Notes: a model not told the origin generated them from the sequence alone. A stretch of DNA of 64,000 bases from Poriferisodalis sp965205175 (GCF_965205175.1 NZ_OZ242038.1:1116001-1180000); one strand, 5' to 3'; counted from the first letter of the stretch, positions 15,956-24,525 are shown. Numbers and translations are program-made.

Positions 15956-17485
15956 TTGCTGGTTCGCGCCGCCGCCGCAACCGTGACGTCCGCTCAGTGC
16001 GCGGCGGTGGCGGACTTGCTGGGCCGGCCGCCTCAGTGCGCGTTCGACGTGGTGGTGGCACACGACGACGGACGACCGGTGGTCATCGCGAACAGCCCGC
16101 TGCTGGACGACGGACGGCCTATGCCGACCCGCTACTGGCTGGTCGACGCCGACTTGGGCCGGCGGGTGTCCCAGCTGGAAGGCCGTGGGGGTGTGCGGGC
16201 CGCGGAGGCGGCTGTCGATGCGGAGGCGCTGGCTGCGGCGCACGGCCGATACGCCGCCGAACGGGACTCGCTGGTGCCCGCAGATCACCGTGGCCCGCGC
16301 CCGTCGGGCGGTGTCGGGGGGACTGCGCGTGGTGTGAAATGCCTGCATGCTCACCTGGCGTATCGGTTGGCCGGCGGTGACGACCCTGTCGGCGACTGGG
16401 TGATGTCGCGTCTCGGCGTCGATCATCCCGAGCGCCGTCGCACGGTTGCCGTCGTGGACTGCGGCACCAACACGACCCGGCTGCTCATCGACGACGGCGA
16501 CGGGCTGGAACTTCGGCGCCAGCGCGTGACCGGTCTCGGACGGGGCGTCGATTCCGGCGGTCGCCTGCACGACGACGCCATCGGCCGCGTCGTCGGGGCG
16601 CTTGCCGAGTACCGAGAGGTCATCGACGACCATCACCCGACGGCGATACGAGCTGTGGCCACCAGCGCTGCGCGTGATGCGCCGAACGGCGCCGACTTCC
16701 TGCGCAAGGCAAGCGACGCGCTCGGCGTCGAGGTCGAACTGCTCGACGGCGAGAGCGAGGCCGCCTACGGCTTCGCCGGTGCTACCGCCGGCTTGGCGGA
16801 CTCGGCGCCCGGCGGCGCGATGGTGCTCGACATCGGCGGGGGCTCCACCGAGTTCGCCTACGGCTCGCCGCGTGCCGGCGCGGTGCCGGAGGCGGTTGCC
16901 TCGCTGGACATGGGCTCGGTGCGCTGGACCGAGCGCTTCTTGGCCTCTGATCCCCCTCGGCCCGAGGAGCTGAGCTCCGCGATCTCGGTTGCGCGGCTGC
17001 ACCTTGACGACCTCGAACGTGAGCACCCGCTGATCGTTCGGGGGGTTTCGACGGCGCGTCTCGTGGGCGTGGCCGGCACGGCGACGACGGTGGCCGCGGT
17101 GGAGATCGGTCTCGAACCGTACGATCCGGCGGTCATCGACGGCTTCGTGCTCACCAGAGCCGCCGCTGAGGACGTCTTCCGAACGTTGGCAACCGAGCGC
17201 CTCGCTGACCGTGTCCACAATCCGGGCCTGCATCCGGACCGTGCCCCCGTGATCGTCGGAGGCTGCTGCATTCTGGTGGCGGTCATGCGTCACTGGGACA
17301 TCGACGAGTGCTTGGTGCGCGAGCGAGACCTCCTCGACGGCATCGCTGCCGAACTGCGCCGAGCGCAGCCGGCTTCGGTCGTTGAACCAGCCGGAGCGGC
17401 CGTCGTCGAGCCGGTCGGGGCGGCCGTCGTTGAGCCTGGCGCTGCGGGCTCGCACATCGACGCTGATCCTCATGCCGTTCGGTGA
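15956..17485 (+). CDS. DUF501 - Ppx/GppA fusion (exopolyphosphatase family)
   Basis: Residues 1 to about 145 are a DUF501 domain: LLGRPPQ, PMPTRYWLVDADL, VSQLEGRGG and RGVKCLHAHLAYRLAGG. Residues about 160-470 are a Ppx/GppA phosphatase of the ASKHA fold with VAVVDCGTNTTRLLI, ATSAARDAPN, LDGESEAAYGFAGA and VLDIGGGSTEFAYG. This family hydrolyses polyphosphate or pppGpp. DUF501 and ppx are usually separate neighbours after ftsB in Actinomycetota; here the frame runs through without a stop. The C-terminus ends in a 24-bp repeat. The start is uncertain (TTG 15956 or GTG 15983). The domain calls are firm; the substrate is not. Confidence 0.87.
   Translation: MLVRAAAATVTSAQCAAVADLLGRPPQCAFDVVVAHDDGRPVVIANSPLLDDGRPMPTRYWLVDADLGRRVSQLEGRGGVRAAEAAVDAEALAAAHGRYAAERDSLVPADHRGPRPSGGVGGTARGVKCLHAHLAYRLAGGDDPVGDWVMSRLGVDHPERRRTVAVVDCGTNTTRLLIDDGDGLELRRQRVTGLGRGVDSGGRLHDDAIGRVVGALAEYREVIDDHHPTAIRAVATSAARDAPNGADFLRKASDALGVEVELLDGESEAAYGFAGATAGLADSAPGGAMVLDIGGGSTEFAYGSPRAGAVPEAVASLDMGSVRWTERFLASDPPRPEELSSAISVARLHLDDLEREHPLIVRGVSTARLVGVAGTATTVAAVEIGLEPYDPAVIDGFVLTRAAAEDVFRTLATERLADRVHNPGLHPDRAPVIVGGCCILVAVMRHWDIDECLVRERDLLDGIAAELRRAQPASVVEPAGAAVVEPVGAAVVEPGAAGSHIDADPHAVR
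17378..17449 (+). repeat. 24-bp tandem repeat in the ppx C-terminal tail
   Basis: Three units (17378, 17402, 17426) encode VVEPAGAA, VVEPVGAA and VVEPGAAG at the end of the DUF501-Ppx protein. Confidence 0.8.
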
Positions 17486-17503
17486 GCGACGCCGACGTAC
17501 CAC

Positions 17504-17509
17504 TACGGT
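17504..17509 (+). promoter_or_regulatory. -10 box of leaderless acetyltransferase gene
   Basis: TACGGT ends 7 bases before ATG 17517. Confidence 0.45.
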
Positions 17510-17516
17510 GCGTGGC

Positions 17517-18167
17517 ATGAGTCGGCTGCGCACGAAGCGGCTCGAGCTGCGTCCGCTCACGACGTCGGACTTCGCCGAATGGGCCGAGGTGCGGCAGCGG
17601 TGTCGTGACTGGCTGGCCAAGTGGGAGCCCCGCCCGCTGGAGAACGTGCCTGACCCCTCCAGTGAGCTCCAGGCGTTCGCTACTCGCTGTCGCGTTCGTG
17701 AACGCGAGCGCTCGCTGGGCACCGCGTTCGACTTCGGGCTGTGGCACGAGGGTCGATTCTGCGGCGAGATCAACATTTCCCATGTCGCGCGCGGCGCCTT
17801 CCAAAGCGCCCATGTGGGCTACTGGATCGACGAGCGCTTGGCCGGACGCGGCCTCATCGCCGAAGGGCTGCTGGCGGTGTTCGGCTTCGCGTTCGAGCGA
17901 GCGGGCTTGCACCGGGTGCAGGTGTCGATCATGCCTCGCAACGCGGCGAGCCTGCGGGTGGCGGAGAAGCTGGGCTTGCGCTCGGAGGGCATTGCGCAGG
18001 GTTACATCCAGATCGACGGTGACTGGGAGGACCACATCCGCTTCGGGCTGACCGTCGAGGAGTGGCACGCCCGCCGAGACGAGATGGCTGCACGCGTCCA
18101 GCCGGTCGGCAGCAGAGAAGGTGGCAGGCGCACGGCTCAGCGGTCGAGTTCTGACAGCCACCGCTGA
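17517..18167 (+). CDS. GNAT acetyltransferase, RimJ/RimL-like
   Basis: Family members acetylate N-terminal amino groups of ribosomal proteins or other substrates with acetyl-CoA. The 216-aa protein shows TKRLELRPLTTSDF at the N-terminus and a QSAHVGYWIDERLAGRGLIAEG-type motif A (split here as GYWIDERLAGRGL) for acetyl-CoA. Motif B follows: RVQVSIMPRNAASLRVAEKL and the GLRSEGIAQGYI region. ATG 17517 is supported by TACGGT upstream. The 3' end overlaps the convergent nuclease gene by 31 bp. The real substrate is unknown. Confidence 0.85.
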   Translation: MSRLRTKRLELRPLTTSDFAEWAEVRQRCRDWLAKWEPRPLENVPDPSSELQAFATRCRVRERERSLGTAFDFGLWHEGRFCGEINISHVARGAFQSAHVGYWIDERLAGRGLIAEGLLAVFGFAFERAGLHRVQVSIMPRNAASLRVAEKLGLRSEGIAQGYIQIDGDWEDHIRFGLTVEEWHARRDEMAARVQPVGSREGGRRTAQRSSSDSHR

Positions 18168-19174
18168 CCCGGCTCGCAGTCGGCGGAGATCGGGCACCAG
18201 CGACACGGCGGCCCTGGGTGCCGCTGCGGCTCGTGCTTGCCGGCCCGCAGGGCGATGAGTCGGCCGATGCCGTCCACTGTGCGGCGCACCGCGCCGTGCA
18301 GCACGTCGACGGTGACGGCCTCGTGCTCGATGCGTCCTTCGGCCACGTAGAACGACCCAATGCCCAGCGGCGGCACGCCGACCGTCAGCGTTTCGATCAG
18401 CGCATAGAAGCGCAGGTCCTCGGGGTCTGTGCCCGCTCGCGCACCGGTCTTCAGGTCGATGATGACCTTGCCGGCACGAACGCGGCCCTCTGGCTCGATC
18501 TCTGCAGCCGTGGGCACTGCGCCGCCTGCCGAGCCGCCGCCGGCCATGTTGTGTCCGGCCAGCGGCGTGGGCGATCCGAGCGTGAGGTCGTACTTGCCGG
18601 ACAGCACGATGGCACCGCCGCACAGCCGTTGGCGGGCTCGGACTTCGACGGCCGGGCGCCAAGCTCGCAGCATCGGCGGGAACGTCTCGCTGAAGCGCGT
18701 GAGCAACGCAACGCAGTTGGACTTCAGCTCGGCGCACTCGCTGTCCGATGCGGCAGCGAGGAAGTCGCCGAGGCCGTCTTCGCAAGCAAGATTACGGCGT
18801 GCTGCGTCTACCGCTTCATCGGGGGCCATCGGACGACCTTCTCGCCTGGAGGGCGCGTAGGCGCAGAGTTCGACTGCCTTGTGCAGCACGGTGCCGCGGG
18901 CGGTGGGCACGGACCACTCGAACGGTGTGCGCTCGTCGGCGAGAAATCGAGCTTCGCACCCGAAGACGCCTGCCAGCGTGCGTTTGGACACCCACATCCC
19001 GCGGCTGTCGATCTCGCGGGCTGCCTCAGCGTGCTCAGCAAGTGCAGCTTCGATCTCGATGCGCAAGTCTGTCGCGAAGCTGTGCGCGTAGGCCGGACGG
19101 AGTTCGACTGGCACGCGTATGACGTCGAGCGTGGCCAGCTGCGCAGGAAGCAATTCCGATGCCGCGTTCGTCAT
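18137..19174 (-). CDS. RecB-family PD-(D/E)XK nuclease with Cys cluster
   Basis: This is a stand-alone nuclease of the PDDEXK/Cas4-RecB type, 345 aa from ATG 19174. The nuclease core is in the C-terminal half: LSGKYDLTL supplies the Asp, and KVIIDLKTG supplies the D-x-K catalytic pair. The C-terminal CRWCPISADC (C-x2-C-x5-C), plus an upstream Cys in VFGCEARFL, matches the four-Cys [4Fe-4S] arrangement of Cas4 and AddB. No helicase or cas genes are nearby. A longer frame to 19456 exists but has no homology-like character. A DNA-repair role is inferred. Confidence 0.78.
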   Translation of the reverse strand: MTNAASELLPAQLATLDVIRVPVELRPAYAHSFATDLRIEIEAALAEHAEAAREIDSRGMWVSKRTLAGVFGCEARFLADERTPFEWSVPTARGTVLHKAVELCAYAPSRREGRPMAPDEAVDAARRNLACEDGLGDFLAAASDSECAELKSNCVALLTRFSETFPPMLRAWRPAVEVRARQRLCGGAIVLSGKYDLTLGSPTPLAGHNMAGGGSAGGAVPTAAEIEPEGRVRAGKVIIDLKTGARAGTDPEDLRFYALIETLTVGVPPLGIGSFYVAEGRIEHEAVTVDVLHGAVRRTVDGIGRLIALRAGKHEPQRHPGPPCRWCPISADCEPGQRWLSELDR

Positions 19175-19253
19175 GGACGTCCATTGTGGCTGCTGTGCGC
19201 GGGGTCGTCGCAAGCCGCCGCTGCGTGTCACACCCCCTCGCGATGCTGGGCCC

Positions 19254-19790
19254 ATGTCATCCACACCTCGCACCCATCCGCCCGCGTCGCTTCGGCTGGT
19301 CGACGCTTCGCCAACCCGCAGCCGCTCGCACGCCCGCTCCGCTCGACCGTCCCCTGGCTCGGCTCGCGCCGGCACCGCCGCCGGGAGCCCGTACGGCACT
19401 ACACCAGCCGGCGTGAGACCGAGTGGGCTCAGCACCGCTGCTGGCCGTTTCGGCATTGACGGTCGCGGTGCGGACGCGTCGGGCCGGTTTGTGCAGACCG
19501 CGCGGGCGCTCGCAGTGGCTGCTCACGAGCTGGGCCTGAGCGTGCCGAGCTTTCAGAGTCCGCCGCGCTCGAGCCGGCTGAATCGATCGATTCAGCGCTC
19601 GCCGCGCGGTGACTGTGTGGTTGCCGTGCGGGTTCACGACAGACCCTTCGGGGCGGTGGTGGCGGATGCCATCGAAGGAGTCCTCGCCTGCAACGATCTC
19701 GACGCGTGCGCTGCGAGCACAGCGCGAGACGCGCTGTGGCGCGCCGCAACCGGCGCTGACGTGCCGTTCGGGATGGATGCGGCTGCCTGA
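19254..19790 (+). CDS. Conserved hypothetical protein
   Basis: I do not recognise a functional family. The 178-aa product has a disordered Ser/Pro/Arg-rich first half (to about residue 80). The second half looks folded: ARALAVAAHELGLSVPSFQSPP, then a strand-like DCVVAVRVHDRPFGAVVADAIEGVLACN. It is divergent from the nuclease gene, sharing a 79-bp spacer, and ends 101 bp before tRNA-Leu. Codon-position bias looks like its neighbours, which supports coding. There are no membrane segments. ATG 19254 is chosen because upstream codons overlap the nuclease start. Confidence 0.5.
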   Translation: MSSTPRTHPPASLRLVDASPTRSRSHARSARPSPGSARAGTAAGSPYGTTPAGVRPSGLSTAAGRFGIDGRGADASGRFVQTARALAVAAHELGLSVPSFQSPPRSSRLNRSIQRSPRGDCVVAVRVHDRPFGAVVADAIEGVLACNDLDACAASTARDALWRAATGADVPFGMDAAA

Positions 19791-19858
19791 GCGCTCAGCG
19801 CTTGACCGTCCATCGCTTGCGGGAGGTGTGGTGCGGACTGCGAGCCAGCGGCCATGAT

Positions 19859-20330
19859 GGTGCCGCTGGCGCGAGATGGCTGTGCCGGCTGGCCCGGGTG
19901 GCGGAAGTGGCAGACGCAGAGGGCTTAAACCCCTCGGCTCTTGTGGGAGCGTGCGGGTTCGAGTCCCGCCCCGGGCACCGACCGACACAGCAGTGCTTGG
20001 GCAGCGCGACCGTCAGCGATTCTCGTTCGATCGCGGCGGTGCGCACAGAAGCTGGGCTGCTCAGCCACGCGCATTCGTCTCGGTGAGGACGAGGGCCGCG
20101 CGGGCAGGTCGGAAAACCTTGGTATTCCTACCAGCTCTGCGAGGGCATTGCAACCCGCGCCGGCCGAGCACGCCGCGCCGCACAGGCGGCTACCCGTCCT
20201 CGGACCGTGAACCCGCATGGCTGCTGGGGTTTCGCGGCTCACGAGCCGCGCGTGCCGCGTCACGCGCGGCGGTCGCGGGCCGCGCGTTCGGCGCGGCGGG
20301 TTTCGGCTGGTCGGAAAAGGAACGTATTCC
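19859..20330 (+). repeat. Long direct repeat, copy 1 (contains tRNA-Leu)
   Basis: It matches 24664-25137 over its full length with scattered substitutions. The tRNA part has diverged more than the flank. Inside, at 20107-20132, is an imperfect inverted repeat GGTCGGAA...TTCCTACC. Apart from the tRNA no gene is evident in 19978-20350; I read it as the leader region of the following secreted-protein gene. Confidence 0.9.
19892..19977 (+). tRNA. tRNA-Leu (anticodon UAA)
   Basis: The acceptor stem GCCCGGG pairs with CCCGGGC at 19970-19976. The D-arm starts GGCGGAAG, the anticodon stem is GAGGG/CCCTC, and the loop CTTAAAC gives anticodon UAA. A long class II variable arm (GGCTC...GGGAGC) and TpsiC arm GCGGGTTCGAGTCCCGC follow. 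CCA is not encoded. It reads the UUA codon, which is rare in high-GC genomes. Confidence 0.95.
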
Positions 20331-20341
20331 GACCAGCCGAA
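20302..20341 (+). promoter_or_regulatory. Stem-loop before the first cassette gene
   Basis: Arms 20302-20316 and 20327-20341 are perfectly complementary over 15 bases around AAGGAACGTA. The GTG at 20351 lies ten bases downstream and the Shine-Dalgarno-like GAAGGAA touches the stem. A hairpin at 25113-25143 keeps the shape and loop core with a different stem sequence, which suggests a selected RNA structure or operator. Confidence 0.6.
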
Positions 20342-20350
20342 GGAACCGCC

Positions 20351-21568
20351 GTGAGCGCAACCGTCCCCGTGCCCAAGAAACTCGTCGCCGCGATCGCCGC
20401 GGCGGTGCTGATGTTGCCGCTGCTGGTGTTCGTGGACCCGCCCGCGTCCGCAGCCCACACCAAGACCGAGCGTCGCTGCATGTTCGACCCCTTCGCAGGC
20501 AACCAGTGCTGGGACCACCGCGTGCCCCACACCCACAAGCCGCGTACCGACCGGCGGTCGTATCTGTCGTTGCTGCCGAGCCATTCGACCACCACGACCG
20601 CCGCGCCCACCACCACCGCCAAGCCCAGACGAGCCACAACCACCACAACAGCACCCACCACGGCCAGGCCTAGGCCGACCACCACCGCCAAGCCCAGACG
20701 AGCCACAACCACCACAACAGCACCCACCACGGCCAGGCCAAGGCCAACCACCACACGCCCAGCAGTCACGAGCACCACGACCACGGCTGCGCCGGTGACG
20801 ACGGCTGCGAACGCGAGCCACTGTGCCAGCGGCACGTTCGTCGGCGGCGACTGCGTGCCGCGGTGCCTAGCAGGACAGCACCGCCACGCCTTGGTGGTGC
20901 GCAGTCACCGCGTCTCAAGCTGCCACCATGCGGCCACGTCGCACTGCCGCCAGGGGCAGCACGAACACGTGCACGGCTCGCAGCAGTGCCATAGGCTCAA
21001 CAAGATGGTCCCGAACGCAGAGATGTCCCATTACGGCTGGACTGACCACTGCCCCGCGGGACAGCACTCCCACGACCACACCGGTGTCTGCCACCAAGCA
21101 GACCCCCCGAGATGCCCGAATGGCTACACTGGGACACCGCCGAACTGCGAGTTCGAAACCAGCCATAAGATTCTCAACCGCGGCACCGAGCTTGTGTGGT
21201 CGGGAATAGGGGACATCCTCTGCACGATTGGTGCCGGTGGTGCTGGAATAGCGATAGCGAACCGTATACTGAAGTTCGCTAGTAGAGCAGGGAATAGGGC
21301 TAGCAACTGGTTAAGTGCGCTCAGCTCGGCCTATGCCTTCCATCGTCCCTGCGATGCACTTTGGGACAAGCTCCAAGAATTCACCTTGAGCCAGGCGCTC
21401 CTGCCTGAGAAGGTCAGCGGCACAACGACGACCACTAGCGCCCCGCCGCAGCCTGGCCGACCGACAGCAGGCACAGCCACGACTCTGCCTGCAACGCCCG
21501 CAGTGCCGCCTGCGACAGCACCTCGCGGCACGCAACCTCCACCTCCGGGAAAACCCTCATGCTGCTAG
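20351..21568 (+). CDS. Secreted Thr-rich, Cys/His-rich protein of unknown function
   Basis: I do not recognise a family. The 405-aa product begins with a signal peptide (LVAAIAAAVLMLPLLVF, cleavage near ASA). Next comes a short Cys/His region, then a Thr/Pro/Arg linker built from a 69-bp repeat (about residues 88-135). A Cys/His-rich middle has repeated C-x-x-GQH-x-H units (CLAGQHRH, CRQGQHEH, CPAGQHSH). A hydrophobic Gly-rich segment follows (WSGIGDILCTIGAGGAGIAI), and a second Thr/Pro tail ends in KPSCC. GTG 20351 has GAAGGAA upstream. A membrane-protein gene follows after 133 bp. GC content falls in the last third, suggesting acquisition. Confidence 0.75.
   Translation: MSATVPVPKKLVAAIAAAVLMLPLLVFVDPPASAAHTKTERRCMFDPFAGNQCWDHRVPHTHKPRTDRRSYLSLLPSHSTTTTAAPTTTAKPRRATTTTTAPTTARPRPTTTAKPRRATTTTTAPTTARPRPTTTRPAVTSTTTTAAPVTTAANASHCASGTFVGGDCVPRCLAGQHRHALVVRSHRVSSCHHAATSHCRQGQHEHVHGSQQCHRLNKMVPNAEMSHYGWTDHCPAGQHSHDHTGVCHQADPPRCPNGYTGTPPNCEFETSHKILNRGTELVWSGIGDILCTIGAGGAGIAIANRILKFASRAGNRASNWLSALSSAYAFHRPCDALWDKLQEFTLSQALLPEKVSGTTTTTSAPPQPGRPTAGTATTLPATPAVPPATAPRGTQPPPPGKPSCC
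20612..20749 (+). repeat. 69-bp tandem repeat (2 units)
   Basis: Units 20612-20680 and 20681-20749 are almost identical and encode a 23-residue Thr/Pro/Arg-rich linker repeat. Confidence 0.92.
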
Positions 21569-21701
21569 CGGAAGCGACTGCTCGTCAATCGAAAAGCTGG
21601 ATGCCACGATGTCGGCTCTCAGGCGAAGCATGGCGGATTAACCAGAGCACCGACGCGCTGCGGTTGCTCACCGGCAGAAGACAGTTGAGAAGGAAACATC
21701 A

Positions 21702-22097
21702 ATGAGCGCAGCCAGCTACGCTGATGCCATGCGTAACCGCGTCACCCGCAAGTCGCTCCGTCGTATCGGGATCGTTGCAGGCTTCTTGTTGATCGCCTTC
21801 CGTGTGCCGCAACGCCTGATCGGAGGGACAGCGCACCTGGTGCTGTTGTTCTTGGTCTTTGGCATTTATGTTGCCCTCCAGCGGGATCGGGCCGCGGCGT
21901 TGCGTGAAACAGTTATCGTTGTTGGCGGTGTGCTGTTGATCCTCGGTGGACCGACTTGGCTGATGGGACGGATTCTCGGCGAGACTGCAGGCTCTATAGC
22001 ATTTGCCTGCACATTGCTACTTGTTTTCGGTTCTATCTATGTGCATCGGATACATCGATATCGCCACAAAGATTGCGAAAAAAATGAGGCAGCATAA
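21702..22097 (+). CDS. Small multi-spanning membrane protein
   Basis: The family is unknown. The 131-aa protein has a basic N-terminus and about four hydrophobic segments: IGIVAGFLLIAF, LVLLFLVFGIYVAL, VIVVGGVLLILGG and IAFACTLLLVFGSIYV. It ends in a charged tail (RYRHKDCEKNEAA). ATG 21702 has GAAGGAAA upstream. Base composition is clearly lower in GC than the core genes. It directly follows the secreted Cys/His protein, and a shortened version of the same two-gene unit follows downstream. By position it could be an immunity or processing partner, which is inference. Confidence 0.65.
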   Translation: MSAASYADAMRNRVTRKSLRRIGIVAGFLLIAFRVPQRLIGGTAHLVLLFLVFGIYVALQRDRAAALRETVIVVGGVLLILGGPTWLMGRILGETAGSIAFACTLLLVFGSIYVHRIHRYRHKDCEKNEAA

Positions 22098-22201
22098 AGG
22101 ATATGAGTGGATGCTATTTGGCGCGCTGCGTTCGTCTATCGGCGAACGACATGCGCGGCTAGTGAACGGCAATATTCGGCAAGACATAGGGCAAAGCTTA
22201 G

Positions 22202-22465
22202 AATTGGCTGAGTGCATTCGTCGCTGAGGTCTCCATTAGACACCCTTGCGATTGGCTGTGGGATCAGTACCAAGAGCATGTCGTGAAGCCGATGCTCTGG
22301 CTTGAGAAGGTCAGCGGCACAACGACGACCACTAGCGTCCCGCCGAATCCAAGCCAACTGACAGCAGGCACGGCTACGACGCTGCCTGAAACGGCCACAG
22401 TTCCCACGACGACGGTGCCAAGAGTCCCGCAACCTCCGCCTCGGGGAGAACCCGCATGCTGCTAG
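22202..22465 (+). pseudogene. 3' fragment of a second copy of the Thr-rich secreted protein
   Basis: In this frame the translation reads NWLSA, then HPCDWLWDQYQEHVV, then LEKVSGTTTTTS, and ends with a Pro-rich tail and ACC. It matches the C-terminus of the protein at 20351-21568 (NWLSA, HRPCDALWDKLQEF, PEKVSGTTTTTS, PSCC). A TAG at 22199-22201 cuts it off from any upstream coding, and no signal peptide remains. I read it as the end of a partly deleted duplicate unit. A short protein from GTG 22283 remains possible. Confidence 0.7.
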
Positions 22466-22597
22466 CAGACACGATTGCCCATTCGTTCGCATTTCCGGTG
22501 TCACGAGGTAGGCTCTCGGGCGCAGCACGGCGGGGGACCGGTGCATCGGCGTGCTGCGGCTGCTCGCCGGCAGACGACGGCTGAGGAGACTGTATCA

Positions 22598-22801
22598 ATG
22601 AGTGCGGCGAACCATTCTCATACTGTGTGCACCGGCGACAAGACGCAGGCGACGCGGCAGCCGAAAGTCAATATTCGGCTTTTCACACCAGCTTTTGTGT
22701 TGGCGGTCGTCGCGACGAACCTCACGGAGCGATTCACCGGTTGGCCGTGGTGGACGTTCAGCACACCGGCAGCGATTGTCTCAGTCTTGATCATCGCCTA
22801 G
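22598..22801 (+). CDS. Small single-span membrane protein (shortened duplicate)
   Basis: The product is 67 aa. After a polar N-terminus starting MSAANHSH come hydrophobic stretches FTPAFVLAVVATNL and FSTPAAIVSVLIIA. The start region and the ~130 bp before it resemble those of the membrane gene at 21702 (MSAASYAD), so this is the second unit of a tandem duplication. GAGGAG precedes ATG 22598. It may be a remnant or a diverged partner of the upstream fragment. No function can be assigned. Confidence 0.45.
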   Translation: MSAANHSHTVCTGDKTQATRQPKVNIRLFTPAFVLAVVATNLTERFTGWPWWTFSTPAAIVSVLIIA

Positions 22802-23262
22802 GCGTGGGGCAAGCGGAGGCGCGCTCGTAGAGAAATAACCCGGACCTAGGCCCCGTGCTTGGCGCGTGCATGGGACGAACAATCGCTGTTGCCCTTGTCG
22901 TCACGCTGACGATTGACAGCGCCGCTGCCGAGGCTCTCGGGCCGCTCTTTCGAGCGACTGTTGGGTAGATCGGGCGGTGGCCTGCGAAGTGGGCCTTGAC
23001 GAGATTGTTTGGTCTGCGCCCTAGTGTTGGAGCGTTCGCAGCAAGACTTGGAGGCGCACCTCCTGGGCTCGACTAAGCGGGGCGTCTGCTCGCGTTTGTG
23101 GTCGGCGCTTCATCCGGCGCGTCACTCTTCTAGGACGCAGTTGGCGGCGTCTGCGGCTTGAAGCGGGGTAGCATCGGTAAAGGAAGTTCAGCCGCGCTTT
23201 CGCCGCTGTCGGCGCGGAGGTGTACTGTGCCGAGCGCTGGGCTTCTTTGCTGCGGTGATAGG
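22802..23262. other. 461-bp stretch without a clear gene
   Basis: The only candidate is a 32-codon frame at 22870-22968 (plus strand) whose product looks like a bare signal peptide (TIAVALVVTLTIDSAAAEA). No good ribosome-binding site or homologue is recognisable. The rest shows no tRNA, repeat or terminator that I can support, and it ends at the stop of the convergent ATPase gene. Confidence 0.3.
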
Positions 23263-24525
23263 TCAGTCTGCTGTAGTGTCGGTCCAGAGGGAGTAGAGTG
23301 GGAGTGCCCAGAGGCGGTCGCTGAGCGGGAATGCTGAGGGTCCGGCGTGGAGCACGATGCCCGCGAGAAGTCGGTCGCCGATGTGGTCGCGCAGCCAGGC
23401 GAGGTGGCGTGCATCGTGAGCGGACGGTGCCGCGGTGGCCTTGATTTCGATGGCGATCACGTGTCGTGAGTCGAGTTCCGCGACGACATCTATCTCATGG
23501 CGGCCGTGGTGCTGTCGGAGGTGGTAGAGACGGCAGCGATGCTCGCTGACCGCTGCTTGGGCCCGCAGCTGCGCTACTGCCAGCGTTTCGAGCAGGCGGC
23601 CCAGCAGGTCGCCGTCGCGCATGGCTGTGCGGTCGGTGGTGCCGGTCACCGATGCCAGCAGGGCCGGGTCGGCCAGGAACCGCTTGCGGGCGAGCGACAG
23701 TCGTTTGAGACGGTTCGACGTCCACGCAGGCAGCTCGTCGACGATGTGGAGTCGGCTGAGCAGGTCGATGTAGCGCAGTGCGGTGCGCCGGTTGATGCCC
23801 GCAGCGTCGCAGAGGGTGGTGTCGTCGACGACACCGGCCGAGTTCAGAGAGTAGGCCTCGAAGAAGCGAGCCAACCTCGCCTTGTCGTGACTTCCGCCGG
23901 CAGTCTGTGAGTCGCGGGTCACGATCTCTTCGACATAGGTGTCGAGCCAGCGTCGTCGGGCATGTTCCTGCAGTGTCAGCGCTGCTTGAGGGAACCCGCC
24001 CCGCAGGGCCATCGTGAGGTAGTCGCGCAAGTTAGGAACTTCGGCTTGTATCGCGGCCCGAGTCACGCCCTCGCCCAATTCCCCGCGGGCGATGCGGTCA
24101 ACGAGCGGCACTTCGCGAACGCCGAACTGTTCGCCGATAGTCATCGGGCCGACCAGGACCCGAGTGATGCGGCCGGTGCCTGGCCATGTCTGCGTTTCGG
24201 TCTCTGCTCGGATCGATCCTGTCAGGATGAACCGTCCCGGCCTAGGTTCGGCATCGCAAGCCCGCTTGACGGCACCCAGCACATGGGGCACTTCTTGCCA
24301 CTCGTCGAGCAGGATGGGCTCGGCCAGGCCTTCGAGTGCAGCGTCGGGGTCAGCCTCGACTGCAAGTGCCTCCGCCCGACGATCCAGCCGCAAGGTGGTG
24401 CGGGCATATCGCGCGGCGGTGGTGGTCTTCCCCGAAGCCCGCGGGCCGACCAGCGCCAAGGCCGGAAGCTCCTCGAGAAGCTCAGCAATGAGCGGGTCCA
24501 CGAGACGCGCCAAGTACTCGGCCAC
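23263..24525 (-). CDS. AAA ATPase with DUF4143 domain
   Basis: This belongs to a widespread family of island-associated P-loop ATPases of uncertain role. The 420-aa protein has Walker A GPRASGKTT near residues 27-35, Walker B ILLDEWQEV, and sensor ILTGSIR. A winged-helix-like part follows (DAAGINRRTALRYIDLLSRLHIV). The C-terminal DUF4143 region contains a nuclease-like EIDVVAELDSRHVIAIEIKA, resembling a PD-(D/E)XK core (D...EIK). ATG 24525 is taken. It lies inside the tRNA-Leu-flanked element, convergent with the cassette genes. Confidence 0.85.
   Translation of the reverse strand: MAEYLARLVDPLIAELLEELPALALVGPRASGKTTTAARYARTTLRLDRRAEALAVEADPDAALEGLAEPILLDEWQEVPHVLGAVKRACDAEPRPGRFILTGSIRAETETQTWPGTGRITRVLVGPMTIGEQFGVREVPLVDRIARGELGEGVTRAAIQAEVPNLRDYLTMALRGGFPQAALTLQEHARRRWLDTYVEEIVTRDSQTAGGSHDKARLARFFEAYSLNSAGVVDDTTLCDAAGINRRTALRYIDLLSRLHIVDELPAWTSNRLKRLSLARKRFLADPALLASVTGTTDRTAMRDGDLLGRLLETLAVAQLRAQAAVSEHRCRLYHLRQHHGRHEIDVVAELDSRHVIAIEIKATAAPSAHDARHLAWLRDHIGDRLLAGIVLHAGPSAFPLSDRLWALPLYSLWTDTTAD

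Noticed and set aside
22870..22968. A 32-codon secreted peptide gene
   Set aside because: It has a signal-peptide-like sequence only, with no supporting ribosome-binding site or homologue; it is left as a note in the intergenic entry.
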